Position numbers and translations under genes: made by a program. Below are positions 16,851 to 25,150 of a stretch of DNA of 64,000 bases, piece after piece. Within the stretch, counting starts at the first letter, position 1. Every line of letters begins with the position of its first letter. This stretch comes from Maritimibacter sp. (GTDB taxonomy: Bacteria; Pseudomonadota; Alphaproteobacteria; Rhodobacterales; Rhodobacteraceae). The stretch covers positions 1-64,000 of the forward strand of contig NZNT01000020.1 in NCBI GenBank assembly GCA_002695005.1, written 5' to 3'. Under the pieces are notes generated by a model, which had not been told where the DNA came from, did not search any database, and saw only the letters and a list, made by a program, of their open reading frames with translations.

Positions 16851-17545
16851 TGCTGCGTCTCCGAACCGCCAAGCGTCTGACCGGTCGCTGCGTCGATCGG
16901 GCCCGAAGGCCTTCCGGCCTGCGAACTCCCGCCCTTTGCGCTCAGCGAGCGTGTCAGCTCGACAAGGCTCTTTGGCACGTTGTTGACGTTGACGACCTCG
17001 TTTCCCTCGAGGGTGAAGCGCACGGCAGTCTGTTCATTTCCCGTGCCCGTCAGTTCAAGCGTCTGGTAGAAGACCACCTTGACCGAGGGGTTCAGCTTTT
17101 CCACCTTCACCGAAACCGGGAGAGGGGCCGTGCCGTTCGCGATGTAGTGGACGACATTCACCACGTATTCTCCGTCTTCGAGGCCACGAAAGCTGATGAT
17201 CTCCTGGTTCAACGGATTGGTCACTTCCTTGTCGTTGAAGAGCACGACGTCCTTGAACATGCCCCGGTCGTCGCGGTCGAGGTGCATCAGCCCGGCCTCA
17301 CGTTGCGTATACCAGACGATATTCCCGGCCGGGTCCATGACATAGGTATCCACGTCGTCGGGATTGTTGTCCGGCCATGACACGGTGATCAGCATCTCGG
17401 CCTTCGGGTCGACCTTCCCCTCGTCCGCCGGTTTGTTGATCATGGCGAAACTGATGAAGAACATGAAGGTGATCGCCTTCAGTGAATTAAAAAGAAGGGC
17501 CGAGAAGATCTCGAACTCGGGTTCCTGTTCTTCCTCAAACAGCAT
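16847..17545 (-). CDS. ExbD/TolR-like anchored protein with periplasmic beta-sandwich domain
   Basis: The 232-aa protein has a short cytoplasmic start, one membrane segment (about residues 13-37) and a periplasmic part with a DUF2135/YfaP-like signature (VSWPDNNPDDVDTYVMDPAG, about 55-74). The topology is that of ExbD/TolR/MotB. However, the residue in the place of the proton-carrying Asp in that family is Asn20 (LLFNSLKA), and no Asp or Glu lies inside the segment. It overlaps the TolQ-like gene by 11 nt and the next gene by 4 nt. The pairing with TolQ-like protein is inferred from gene order and topology. Confidence 0.7.
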   Translation of the reverse strand: MLFEEEQEPEFEIFSALLFNSLKAITFMFFISFAMINKPADEGKVDPKAEMLITVSWPDNNPDDVDTYVMDPAGNIVWYTQREAGLMHLDRDDRGMFKDVVLFNDKEVTNPLNQEIISFRGLEDGEYVVNVVHYIANGTAPLPVSVKVEKLNPSVKVVFYQTLELTGTGNEQTAVRFTLEGNEVVNVNNVPKSLVELTRSLSAKGGSSQAGRPSGPIDAATGQTLGGSETQQ

Positions 17546-18290
17546 TGCCGGCTTCGCGCTCCCTTTGCGACAGCAGGGGGAGGAGCGAGGCCTCGGTGAA
17601 GGACACCGCGGTCTGGCTGATGTCGGTCACGAGCGCGTCCGCGATGTTGTATTCCAGCCTTAGGAGGATGCCGCCGATCAGCCCCGCGATCGTCGTCAGG
17701 AGCGAGACGGCCATACCGGCGATCATCTTCTGGAGGGCCCCGCGCAGGGTGTCGACATCGAAATTCGACAGGTCTCCCATCGAGTTCAGCATCATGACGA
17801 AACCGACCATCGTGCCCAGCATCCCGAGCTTGTAGAGCAGGTCCGCGCCATAGGTGCCGATCTTGGTGCGACGCCTGAAAGCCGCCCCCAGGCTCATCAT
17901 GAGCAAGTGGGCGTTTCCTTCGATTTCGCCCGGGTTCTCGCGCGAACGGATCAGGTCCGCCACGAACCGGTCGACCAGACCGTCCCCCCGCTTCAGGTCG
18001 GGCATCTCGGAGGTGGCTTCCAGTTGCGCCTTGATCTGAAGAGCGCGCCGATACTCCCGGCTCAGTTCCACGAGAATCCACAGACAATGGACCGAGAACC
18101 CGATGTAGAGAACCGCGATGAGCACGGTGATCCGGGATTCGTCGGCTGAGAAAAGATAGGTCAAAAGCCCGTACTCATAGGAGACCACTGCACCAAGGGT
18201 GATCAGCGCCATCAGGAGGACCCATTTCATGACCGCATCGAAGGCGCCATCGCGGCCCGGTGCGGAAATTGCATCGGCGAGTTGTGCCAT
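17535..18290 (-). CDS. MotA/TolQ/ExbB family channel protein
   Basis: The 251-aa protein has membrane segments near residues 22-42, 50-70, 146-166 and 185-208. The last two carry the family signature (LGMLGTMVGFVMML and GMAVSLLTTIAGLIGGILL). Family members form pentameric proton channels that drive TolR/ExbD/MotB partners. The start at 18290 (MAQLADA) has GAGGT 10 nt upstream; a start at 18371 would overlap the nuclease gene by 73 nt. It heads a unit with the two genes that follow. There is no TonB, TonB receptor, OmpA-like or coiled-coil tail nearby, so this is not a standard Ton, Tol, Mot or Zorya set. Confidence 0.88.
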   Translation of the reverse strand: MAQLADAISAPGRDGAFDAVMKWVLLMALITLGAVVSYEYGLLTYLFSADESRITVLIAVLYIGFSVHCLWILVELSREYRRALQIKAQLEATSEMPDLKRGDGLVDRFVADLIRSRENPGEIEGNAHLLMMSLGAAFRRRTKIGTYGADLLYKLGMLGTMVGFVMMLNSMGDLSNFDVDTLRGALQKMIAGMAVSLLTTIAGLIGGILLRLEYNIADALVTDISQTAVSFTEASLLPLLSQREREAGNAV

Positions 18291-18298
18291 GTTCTGTT

Positions 18299-18850
18299 CT
18301 ACCTCAAACCACCCGGTGTCTCGCGCCTGCGAAATTCCCAGGGTTCTTCGAATTCCACGCCCACCTGCCACAAACCGACGCCCGCCGTGATGGCGTCGAT
18401 CATTGCCGGCAGATATTCGTCCGACTGCTCTTCATAGGCGAGCGCGAATCCCGTTTTCACCATCTCTTCGTTCAAGTCCTGTCCTCCGCTCGTGCAGACG
18501 CCGTACTGGCGGCCCAACCTGTCGGGCTCGCCGCGATAGGTGCATGACACCTCGCCACGACCGGCGAGGACCTGCAAATGCCGTTTCGCCGCTTCGTGAC
18601 AGCCCCAGAACGTGCCGTTGATATAGCAGCGCTGCGGCCGCTCCGGCGCGTCGATGGCCCAGAGGATCACGCGTTGCTGGCCGAACCTCAGCACATCGGC
18701 GTCGATCACATCGGCCAGGCCGCTGATGCCCGTGTCGGCCGTCTGGGCCCTGGCGGTGGGCGGCAGCGCCGTCCAGGCCCCCACGACGATTGAAAAGATC
18801 AATGCCCAGCATTTGCAAACTTGCGCCAGATGGCCTGTATCAGGGGGCAT
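18299..18850 (-). CDS. Secreted thermonuclease-like (SNase) protein
   Basis: The 183-aa protein has a signal peptide (hydrophobic 13-30, ending TARAQ) and an SNase-like OB-fold domain (VIDADVLRF, VILWAIDAPE, near residues 48-71; DRLGRQYGVC near 110). Parts of the SNase active-site pattern are present (Asp in VIDAD, Arg/Glu positions), but I cannot confirm all catalytic residues. The stop is 8 nt before the TolQ-like gene, so it is probably in that operon. The start codon overlaps the start codon of the divergent pentapeptide gene, so one of the two starts may be misplaced. Confidence 0.8.
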   Translation of the reverse strand: MPPDTGHLAQVCKCWALIFSIVVGAWTALPPTARAQTADTGISGLADVIDADVLRFGQQRVILWAIDAPERPQRCYINGTFWGCHEAAKRHLQVLAGRGEVSCTYRGEPDRLGRQYGVCTSGGQDLNEEMVKTGFALAYEEQSDEYLPAMIDAITAGVGLWQVGVEFEEPWEFRRRETPGGLR

Positions 18851-19634
18851 GCTTAGGACCTTTCGAAAAGATGTGAGAACAGTGCGTCGCGCCGCCTTCG
18901 CAGCGCTCGTCGCAATGGCTGCCGCTCCGGCAAGCGCCGATCAGGTGGCCGATCTGATTGCGGGAACGATAAAGGAATGTCGCGGCTGCGATCTGCAGGG
19001 GGCGAACTTCAAGAAGGCGAACCTCGCCGGTGTCGACCTGACGGGGGCGAACCTGACCGACGCGACCTTTCACCGGGCGAACCTGCGCGAGGCGATCCTG
19101 ACGGATGTCACCGCTGTCGAGACCAATTTCAACGTGGCTGATCTGACCCTGGCCCAACTGGGCGGCGGGGATTTCACGCGTGCCTTTTTCTACGCCGCGC
19201 AAATGTCCGGTGTGGATCTGAGCGAAGCGAACCTGACGGATGCGCGCATGCAGACGTCCCGGCTCACCTCGGCGAAGCTGCCGGGCGCGATGCTGGACCG
19301 GGCGCTCCTGATGGAAAGCGTTGCGAACAACGCCGACTTCAGCGGAACCTCGATGAACCGGACCAACCTGACCGGCGCGCACCTGAGCCGCGGAACCTTC
19401 GAAGGGGCCACGATCAGCTTCGCCGGGTTCGTCCAGGCCAAGGCGGGTCGTGCGATCTTCGACGGCGCGAAGATCGCGCATACCGACTTCTACGGCGCCG
19501 ACCTGCGCCGGGCCAGCGTGGCGGGGGCCACCCTGATCGGCAACCGCTTCACCACTGCTGCCGCAGGTGGGGTCGATTTCGAGCAAGCCACCATGAATGG
19601 CAATTTCATGGTCAACGGCCAGCAGCAGAACTGA
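18849..19634 (+). CDS. Secreted pentapeptide repeat protein
   Basis: The 261-aa protein has a signal peptide (about residues 1-30, ending APASA) followed by a long run of A(D/N)LXX pentapeptide repeats from about residue 45 to 255 (ANLAGVDLTGANLTDATF is typical). The repeats fold as a right-handed quadrilateral beta-helix. A Cys-x-x-Cys pair (ECRGCDL) lies just before the helix. Export to the periplasm is unusual in contrast to cytoplasmic gyrase-protecting members. A GTG start at about 18872 is an alternative to 18849. The ligand is unknown. Confidence 0.85.
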   Translation: MLRTFRKDVRTVRRAAFAALVAMAAAPASADQVADLIAGTIKECRGCDLQGANFKKANLAGVDLTGANLTDATFHRANLREAILTDVTAVETNFNVADLTLAQLGGGDFTRAFFYAAQMSGVDLSEANLTDARMQTSRLTSAKLPGAMLDRALLMESVANNADFSGTSMNRTNLTGAHLSRGTFEGATISFAGFVQAKAGRAIFDGAKIAHTDFYGADLRRASVAGATLIGNRFTTAAAGGVDFEQATMNGNFMVNGQQQN

Positions 19635-19636
19635 GT

Positions 19637-20368
19637 TCATCGCGGGGCTCCGGGTTCGTAGGGCTTTTGCACCTCTTCGAACCGTGTCTTGCTTTCGAAA
19701 TAGCCTTGGTTGACCTCCTGCGTTTCAGGGTTCAGGCCGCGTTGCCCTTTCTTGCGCAACAGGGTGGCTTCGAGTTCGATGCGCTTGGTGCCATCGGGCG
19801 CTTCGCCCGTGCATAGCTCGTGTATGAACTGCTTGCCGACCGGCTGTTCGCCCTCCTTCATGTCGATATCCCTGCACTCCAGCGACCAGTTTCCGAAACG
19901 GGCCTTGAAATTGCGGATAAGCGTGACGGCGTTGCGCCGGTCATACGTGTCGACGCGATCGTCGGTGAAGATGCGACGGCCCTGCACGATCCCCTCGGGG
20001 TCGACGAGCACGGATACGATGACGGGATGGGCGAAGACCGAGGTGCCGCCATAGAGGAACTTGTATTCCGCGTTCAGCGCGAGCGCGATGTAGTCCTGTT
20101 CGTCATCGTAGGTGAAACTGACCTCCCGCAATCCGGACGGTTCCGGTTCGCAGGTCTCATAATCAGCAAAGGACACCAGGGGTCGGCCCTGCGGGCCGCC
20201 GTTCGTGCCACAGGCGATCTCGCCGACCTTGATGTCGGGCGCCTGCGTAACGGGCGCGCCAAGTTCAAAGTCCCAGATCGAGAATTCGGGTTCAAGCCGC
20301 ACCTGGCCCGCGGCCATTTGCGCGGAGAGGGCGAGGCCAAGAATTGCGGTAAGTGTCGTGTGTCGCAT
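19637..20368 (-). CDS. Uncharacterised secreted protein
   Basis: The 243-aa protein has a clear signal peptide (about 21 residues, ending QMAAG). The mature part has four cysteines spread over the chain and no domain I recognise. The stop lies 2 nt from the stop of the convergent pentapeptide gene. The start is 1 nt from the end of the cytochrome c gene, so it is co-transcribed with the PQQ dehydrogenase and cytochrome genes. Confidence 0.72.
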   Translation of the reverse strand: MRHTTLTAILGLALSAQMAAGQVRLEPEFSIWDFELGAPVTQAPDIKVGEIACGTNGGPQGRPLVSFADYETCEPEPSGLREVSFTYDDEQDYIALALNAEYKFLYGGTSVFAHPVIVSVLVDPEGIVQGRRIFTDDRVDTYDRRNAVTLIRNFKARFGNWSLECRDIDMKEGEQPVGKQFIHELCTGEAPDGTKRIELEATLLRKKGQRGLNPETQEVNQGYFESKTRFEEVQKPYEPGAPR

Positions 20369-20369
20369 G

Positions 20370-20885
20370 TCAGCGTTGCCTCAGGAAGTCGCAGGCGCCG
20401 GCCTCGGGATCGTCGAAGAATTCGCCGCATTCTTCCAACGTCGGCTTGCCACGCCCGATGACGTGCGCCTGCAGGTAGGCGACGACGTTCGCGATATCTT
20501 CGTCGCGGATAGACTTGCCCTGAATCGGCCTGTCGTCCTCGTCGAAATCGGACATCGTCATTCCGTAACAGGCCTCGTCCTTGTAGGCCTGTCGATCATG
20601 ATACGGCATTGCGGTGCCCGGGCGTCCGCATCTGACGACCTCGGCCAAAGCCTCTGCATCCAGTGCGGAGTCGCGCAGGTTCGATCCGGGCGGGGCCCGC
20701 AGGTGAACGCCGGTTCTGCCGTCGGCGGGCCAGCCGTGGCACCTCATGCAGTCTCCGGCCGAGCGAAATACATACTTGCCACGGTCCGGATCCCCCAACA
20801 GCTCCTCCGCCTGCAGCCCTTTGGTCAGGGGTGCGGTCAGCGCGATGGATAAGAGCATCGTGGCCGCGAGACGGGTGACGTGCAT
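20370..20885 (-). CDS. Periplasmic cytochrome c
   Basis: The 171-aa protein has a signal peptide (about 24 residues) and one heme-binding site CMRCH near residue 46. A Met-rich segment YGMTMSDFD may give the distal ligand. The start at 20885 has AAGGA upstream; the longer reading frame upstream is not supported. It follows the PQQ dehydrogenase by 82 nt and is the likely electron acceptor of that enzyme, as cytochrome cL/c550-type proteins are in known PQQ systems. Confidence 0.88.
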   Translation of the reverse strand: MHVTRLAATMLLSIALTAPLTKGLQAEELLGDPDRGKYVFRSAGDCMRCHGWPADGRTGVHLRAPPGSNLRDSALDAEALAEVVRCGRPGTAMPYHDRQAYKDEACYGMTMSDFDEDDRPIQGKSIRDEDIANVVAYLQAHVIGRGKPTLEECGEFFDDPEAGACDFLRQR

Positions 20886-20967
20886 GGTTGGTCCTTGGAA
20901 TTCGGGAAAAATGTGCAGACGAAAATGCCGGGCAGCGCGAACTGCCCGGCAATGGGAGGGCTTCAGA

Positions 20968-22713
20968 TCAATTGACCGTAAAGACCCAGAGCATGTTGGC
21001 CTGCTGCATGACTTCCAGTTCGGCATGGCCATTGGCGTTGCCGCCGACCGGGCCGCCCAGGATGGCGACATACTGCTTGCCATCGACCGCGTAGGTCATC
21101 GGCGGGGAGCGGAACGACGTGCCGGTGTTGACCGACCAGAGCGGTTCCAGCGTAGTGGCGTCGTAGGCGCCCAGGGTGCCGTCAAGCGAGCCCGAGAAGA
21201 CCACTTCCGGCGTGACCAGCACACCGCTGTGGTTCGGATAGGGCATGTTCTGCTTGGCAACCTGCTCGCTGGTCGACACGTCCATCGCCGTGATCGAACC
21301 GGTCTGCTCGTTGCTGGAAGCATAGGTGCCGCCAAGGAAAATGACACCGGGCAACACGTCGTCCGCAGCCATTTCCTGCGTCCCGATTTCCGAGCAACCT
21401 TCCTGACCGGCGCCATAGGCAATACCGGTGTTCGGGTTGTAGGCGGTCGGGTAGTAGTTCACGCCGCCCGTGATGTGCGGGCAGGTGTCCACGTTGTCGC
21501 TGCCACGGCTGATCACGCCCTGGGCGTAGGTCTGCAGCGACTTCGACGGGTCGTATTCAACCGGCATACCGGTCTTGGGATCGACCCCTTCGGTCCAGTT
21601 CAGCTCGGTCACGTACTGCGCCGACTGGATGTAGGCACCGCTGTTTCGATCGAGCGTGTAGAAGATGCCGTTCCGACCGAAGTGCGACAGCACCTTGCGC
21701 TCTTCGCCATCGACCGTGGTGTCCATCAGCAGTTGGATGCCGACTTCGTCATAGTCCATGTAGTCGCCCGGCGTGTACTGGAAGTGCCACTTGAGCTCAC
21801 CGGTATCGGCGTCCAGCGCGATGGTCGAGTTGGAGTAGAGGTTGTCACCCGGACGGAATTCGGGGTCGAACATCGGCACCGGGTTACCCGTTCCCCAGAA
21901 CGTCGTGTTGGTTTCGGGGTCGTAGGAGCCCGTCACCCACAGGGCCGCACCACCGGTCTTCCAGCAGTCGGGGTTGCCGGTTTCCTCACACAGCCACGTT
22001 TCGGAGCCCGGCTGACCCGGTTCCGGCACCGTGAAGAAGCGCCAGACTTCCTCGCCGGTCTCGCCGTCGACGGCGGCCAGCCAGCCGCGCGTGGCCCAGT
22101 CACCGTAGGACTGGCCGATCAGAAGGTTGTCGCCGACCGCGAGAGGGGCGGCGGTGAAACCTTCGCCCGGTTCGGTGGCGAGCTGTTTGTCCCAAGCGAC
22201 CTCGCCGGTTTCGGTGTTACAGGCGACGACACGCCCGTCGTTCAGCGCGGTGACGACATTGTCGCCGTGCAGAGCGAGGCCGCGGTTGGCCAGGAGCACG
22301 CCCGCGGTCGGGTCTTTTTCGAGCCCGGTGTCACAGACCCAGAGGATCTGGCCCTTCGTGCCTGACGAGACGTCGATCTTGTACGGCGTTCCCCAGGGGT
22401 CGGAGATGTACATCATCCCGTTGTCGACCAGGGGCGTGCCTTCCATGTAGCCGGCACCGAAACCCGACGGCTCGAGCCCGCCGATCGGAACAGCAAACGC
22501 CAGGTCCATGTCCGAGGCATTCTCGGCGTTGATGTCGTTCAGGGGCGAGAACCGGTTGGAATCGTAGTTCCGGTGGACCATCAGCCAGTTACCGGCTTCT
22601 TCCTCCGAACTCGCGGCCAAAAGGCGTTCGGACGTGACTTGCGCGAACCCCGCGCTCGCCATGCCTGCGGCCGTCATGGCTGCCAGCACTGCGTAACTAT
22701 ACTTCATTTTCAT
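20968..22713 (-). CDS. PQQ-dependent alcohol dehydrogenase with atypical active site
   Basis: The 581-aa protein has a signal peptide (25 residues, ending GFAQ) and the eight-bladed quinoprotein propeller with tryptophan-docking repeats. Family landmarks: GTGNP (Asn277, metal ligand) and MDYDEVG (Asp320 catalytic base, Asp322). An Asp two residues after the catalytic base marks lanthanide-using enzymes such as XoxF and PedH. Two landmarks differ: the vicinal Cys-Cys before NRG is absent (GVLLANRG at 138-145), and the metal-ligand Glu of GGEFGVRG is Asp (YGDWATRG, Asp205). Ribosome site GGGAGGA precedes ATG at 22713. It probably oxidises an alcohol or aldehyde and passes electrons to the adjacent cytochrome c. 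Confidence 0.9.
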   Translation of the reverse strand: MKMKYSYAVLAAMTAAGMASAGFAQVTSERLLAASSEEEAGNWLMVHRNYDSNRFSPLNDINAENASDMDLAFAVPIGGLEPSGFGAGYMEGTPLVDNGMMYISDPWGTPYKIDVSSGTKGQILWVCDTGLEKDPTAGVLLANRGLALHGDNVVTALNDGRVVACNTETGEVAWDKQLATEPGEGFTAAPLAVGDNLLIGQSYGDWATRGWLAAVDGETGEEVWRFFTVPEPGQPGSETWLCEETGNPDCWKTGGAALWVTGSYDPETNTTFWGTGNPVPMFDPEFRPGDNLYSNSTIALDADTGELKWHFQYTPGDYMDYDEVGIQLLMDTTVDGEERKVLSHFGRNGIFYTLDRNSGAYIQSAQYVTELNWTEGVDPKTGMPVEYDPSKSLQTYAQGVISRGSDNVDTCPHITGGVNYYPTAYNPNTGIAYGAGQEGCSEIGTQEMAADDVLPGVIFLGGTYASSNEQTGSITAMDVSTSEQVAKQNMPYPNHSGVLVTPEVVFSGSLDGTLGAYDATTLEPLWSVNTGTSFRSPPMTYAVDGKQYVAILGGPVGGNANGHAELEVMQQANMLWVFTVN

Positions 22714-22956
22714 AGTCTTCCTCCCATCTGGATATGTTGAATCCCTATGTGAGGCCATGCTGTCACTTTCGATTGATGGGTTGACCAATATGCGACATTG
22801 CTTTTTTTCGAAACGGCCCCGGACCTCGTGGAGACGGGAGGCCGGAGGCGCGCGCGACAGCAGGCGGGGGCGTCCCGCGACGGCCGGATTTGGACAGCGA
22901 ACCTCGGTTCAGAGCTCGGCGCGTCTTGTCACAAGGGCCCGCACCGGTGCTGAAAC

Positions 22957-22985
22957 GAAAAGTGCCCGGGCAGGGGGCCCGGGCA
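22957..22985 (-). terminator. Intrinsic terminator of the membrane-protein gene
   Basis: Reading on the minus strand, a GC-rich stem GTGCCCGGGC paired with GCCCGGGCAC (22961-22985) is followed by TTTT (22960-22957). It ends the gene at 23013-23606. The rest of the 22714-22956 stretch is the upstream region of the PQQ dehydrogenase, which therefore must have its own promoter; no clear consensus was seen. Confidence 0.85.
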
Positions 22986-23012
22986 CGTCGATCTCGATTA
23001 CTTTTTCCTGTA

Positions 23013-23606
23013 TCAGGTTCGGCGCACGAACAACCCACGCAGCAAGGCGATGACGACAAGGACAGCCCCCGCGGCGAGCGCATAGTAGTATCCGACCTTC
23101 AGGTAGCCCTCCATCTTCAGCTTGTTGCCCGTCATGGCGTGCGTCACGGTGGCCTCGCCGACAAAGGCGCTGCCGGCCACTTCCGCGCGCCACTCGCCGA
23201 TGACATAGGCGAGCACGACGGCGACAATGTAGGACAGGCCGACGAACAGGATGAGGAGCGTTGCGACCGGCAGTTTGAACCGACCCAGCGAGATCGTGCG
23301 CGAGATGAACAGGCTCAAGGCAAGCGCAAGCAAACAGACCGTGAAGTAGGTCCACATGAAGGGCTGGAAGATGGCGGGCATCGCCCAGAGTTCCGGGTCT
23401 GCATTCGCCCGGACCTGTCCGTGGGCCTCGATGCCCCAAGGCCGCATCAGCATGTGATCCTCGCCGGGCAGGACCCCGATCTTGGCCCCCCACCAAGGTG
23501 TATACCAAGAATACACCATGAATGCGGCACCCGCGATGAGCAAAACTCTGAAAATCCAGACCCCGGCGCCGGAACGCGCAGCTCCTTGGACATCTGTTTG
23601 CACCAT
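23013..23606 (-). CDS. Uncharacterised four-segment membrane protein
   Basis: The 197-aa protein has four predicted membrane segments (about residues 17-34, 82-102, 110-135 and 170-190). The segment FMVYSWYTPWWGAKIG after the first helix is Trp-rich, and a polar loop follows. No family is recognised with confidence. It sits upstream of the PQQ dehydrogenase on the same strand but is separated by a terminator. A role as a membrane anchor or quinone-side partner is possible but unproven. Confidence 0.65.
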   Translation of the reverse strand: MVQTDVQGAARSGAGVWIFRVLLIAGAAFMVYSWYTPWWGAKIGVLPGEDHMLMRPWGIEAHGQVRANADPELWAMPAIFQPFMWTYFTVCLLALALSLFISRTISLGRFKLPVATLLILFVGLSYIVAVVLAYVIGEWRAEVAGSAFVGEATVTHAMTGNKLKMEGYLKVGYYYALAAGAVLVVIALLRGLFVRRT

Positions 23607-24064
23607 GATTCCTCCCCTTCGGGCGCCCCGATCATTTTCCGGGTTCCCGCTTTTTAGCCAATGATTGCAATTACTTAGGCGACTTGAGGCATAGTAGCAG
23701 CGTCATTTTTACCAAGTCAAGCCTCGGGCCGGGGCGCGCTGTTCGCGGACTTGCCGGTTTCACGGGGCTAACGGATAAGGTCGAACCGATCGGTCTGGCT
23801 GCCTGGCGGGCCGTTTCGGACGCAGGGGGCGGACATGGTAAGCTGCCAAAAAACCGTTAACGCACCGGGATAAAACGGGTTTTTCCCAGCCTCGGGCCGC
23901 CGCGTCCGCCGGACGCGCGCCATGCCGTCGGGCCGCCCGGACGGCGCGAAAGCGTCTCGTCCACCCAGTATAGCCTTTCCCAATCCAATGAATTGGAGGG
24001 TGGAATGTCAGTCTCGTTGTCCGATCCCAAACCGCAAGGAGCTGCGGCCTGGCTGGCACCTGAG
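23607..24064. other. Intergenic stretch of 458 bp
   Basis: This stretch separates the membrane-protein gene from the LysR gene (both minus). It must hold the promoter of the membrane-protein gene and the end of the LysR transcript. An imperfect symmetric element GGGATAAAACGGGTTTTTCCC spans about 23867-23887, without a T-tract. No small gene with a convincing ribosome site was found. Confidence 0.5.
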
Positions 24065-25060
24065 CTATTCGGCTGCGATGCGCAGTTCCGGCAGGGAGAG
24101 GAGTTCCTGTTCCAGATGGGCCTCGGAATACTCGTCTATCACCCAGTCGCTCAGACGTTGCTGGAACTCGGCGAACGGACGCAGGGTCAGCAGGTGTTTC
24201 GGCATGACGAGAACCGCGTCGCGCACATATTCCCCCAGATCATAGACCTTGATCCGATCCCGCACCGAATTCGGCAGGTTGGGCAGGAGTGACAGCGGGG
24301 CGTGACAGGTCGCCAGTCCCGCGGCCACGATATCCACCGCGCCCTGATGCGTCATGCAGGAGAAATAGGGCGCCGCCCTCGGCATGCGCTGCCGGTACCA
24401 ATGCTCGCTGCGCGATTTCCAAGGCACTTCCTTGCCGACTTCCACGTAGTTGCGCAGGGGACTCGTTTCGTCGTCGTCGTGCTCCAGCCTGTTCAGTGTC
24501 CGCACGAGCGCGGCATCGTCGACATCGGCGGGGACGGCCAGAACGATCTTGTCGTTGAACAGATGGACCATGTGTATGGACATCTTGTATTCGACGACGC
24601 TGGCTTCGCTCAGGATGGCGCAGTTGATCCGGTGGGTCGCGATCATTTCAACCAATTCGGCCGATCCGAGCGCCCAGACGAATTCCATGCGCGAAAAGCC
24701 GGGGATGTCGCGTGACAAGGTCGCGGCCTTCTCCATGAAGCGTCCGCGCATGGACGGTGTCGTGCCGAAGTGCAATTCGACCCCGTCCTTGCCGAGGCGG
24801 GCCTTGTGATTGACCGTCGCCTGATCGAGTGTCCCGAGCACGCTCTGAGCAACCTTGAACCAATGTTCACCGGCCTGCGTCAGCTGCCCGTCATTCCCGC
24901 GCTGACGGTATATGAGTTGCGCGCCGAGCAATTCCTCAAACTTGGCGAGCTGCTGTGAAATCGTCGGCTGAGACAGCCCGAGTGCCCTTTTTGCTTTGCT
25001 GATGGACCCGCTCACCACGATGGCTTGCAGGATCTCAAGATGGCGAAGGGTTATTTCCAC
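24065..25060 (-). CDS. LysR family transcriptional regulator
   Basis: The 331-aa protein has an N-terminal helix-turn-helix (LRHLEILQAIVVSGSISKAK, LSQPTISQQLAKFE, about residues 4-40) and a C-terminal effector domain. A GTG start at 25060 is preferred because GGAGAGG lies 4 nt upstream; an ATG at 25084 lacks a site. Its neighbours are the PQQ locus on one side and a decayed patch on the other, so it may control the PQQ genes, but it does not stand divergent from them and its target is uncertain. Confidence 0.88.
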   Translation of the reverse strand: MEITLRHLEILQAIVVSGSISKAKRALGLSQPTISQQLAKFEELLGAQLIYRQRGNDGQLTQAGEHWFKVAQSVLGTLDQATVNHKARLGKDGVELHFGTTPSMRGRFMEKAATLSRDIPGFSRMEFVWALGSAELVEMIATHRINCAILSEASVVEYKMSIHMVHLFNDKIVLAVPADVDDAALVRTLNRLEHDDDETSPLRNYVEVGKEVPWKSRSEHWYRQRMPRAAPYFSCMTHQGAVDIVAAGLATCHAPLSLLPNLPNSVRDRIKVYDLGEYVRDAVLVMPKHLLTLRPFAEFQQRLSDWVIDEYSEAHLEQELLSLPELRIAAE

Positions 25061-25150
25061 AGGACCTCTCCAGACGGGTGACAATAAAACCTATTGCTAT
25101 TTCCAATACCCTACAAGGGCGGCGGCTGAGGAAGCGCACCCGCCCAGCAG

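Noticed and set aside
15405-18850. Zorya-type defence system suggested by the TolQ/ExbB-like channel gene.
   Set aside because: The channel protein lacks the long cytoplasmic coiled-coil tail of ZorA, the partner has no OmpA-like domain, and no helicase or nuclease of the ZorC/D/E type follows.
20746-22365. Long plus-strand open frame opposite the PQQ dehydrogenase.
   Set aside because: The minus-strand protein has a signal peptide, ribosome site and family motifs; the plus frame has none.
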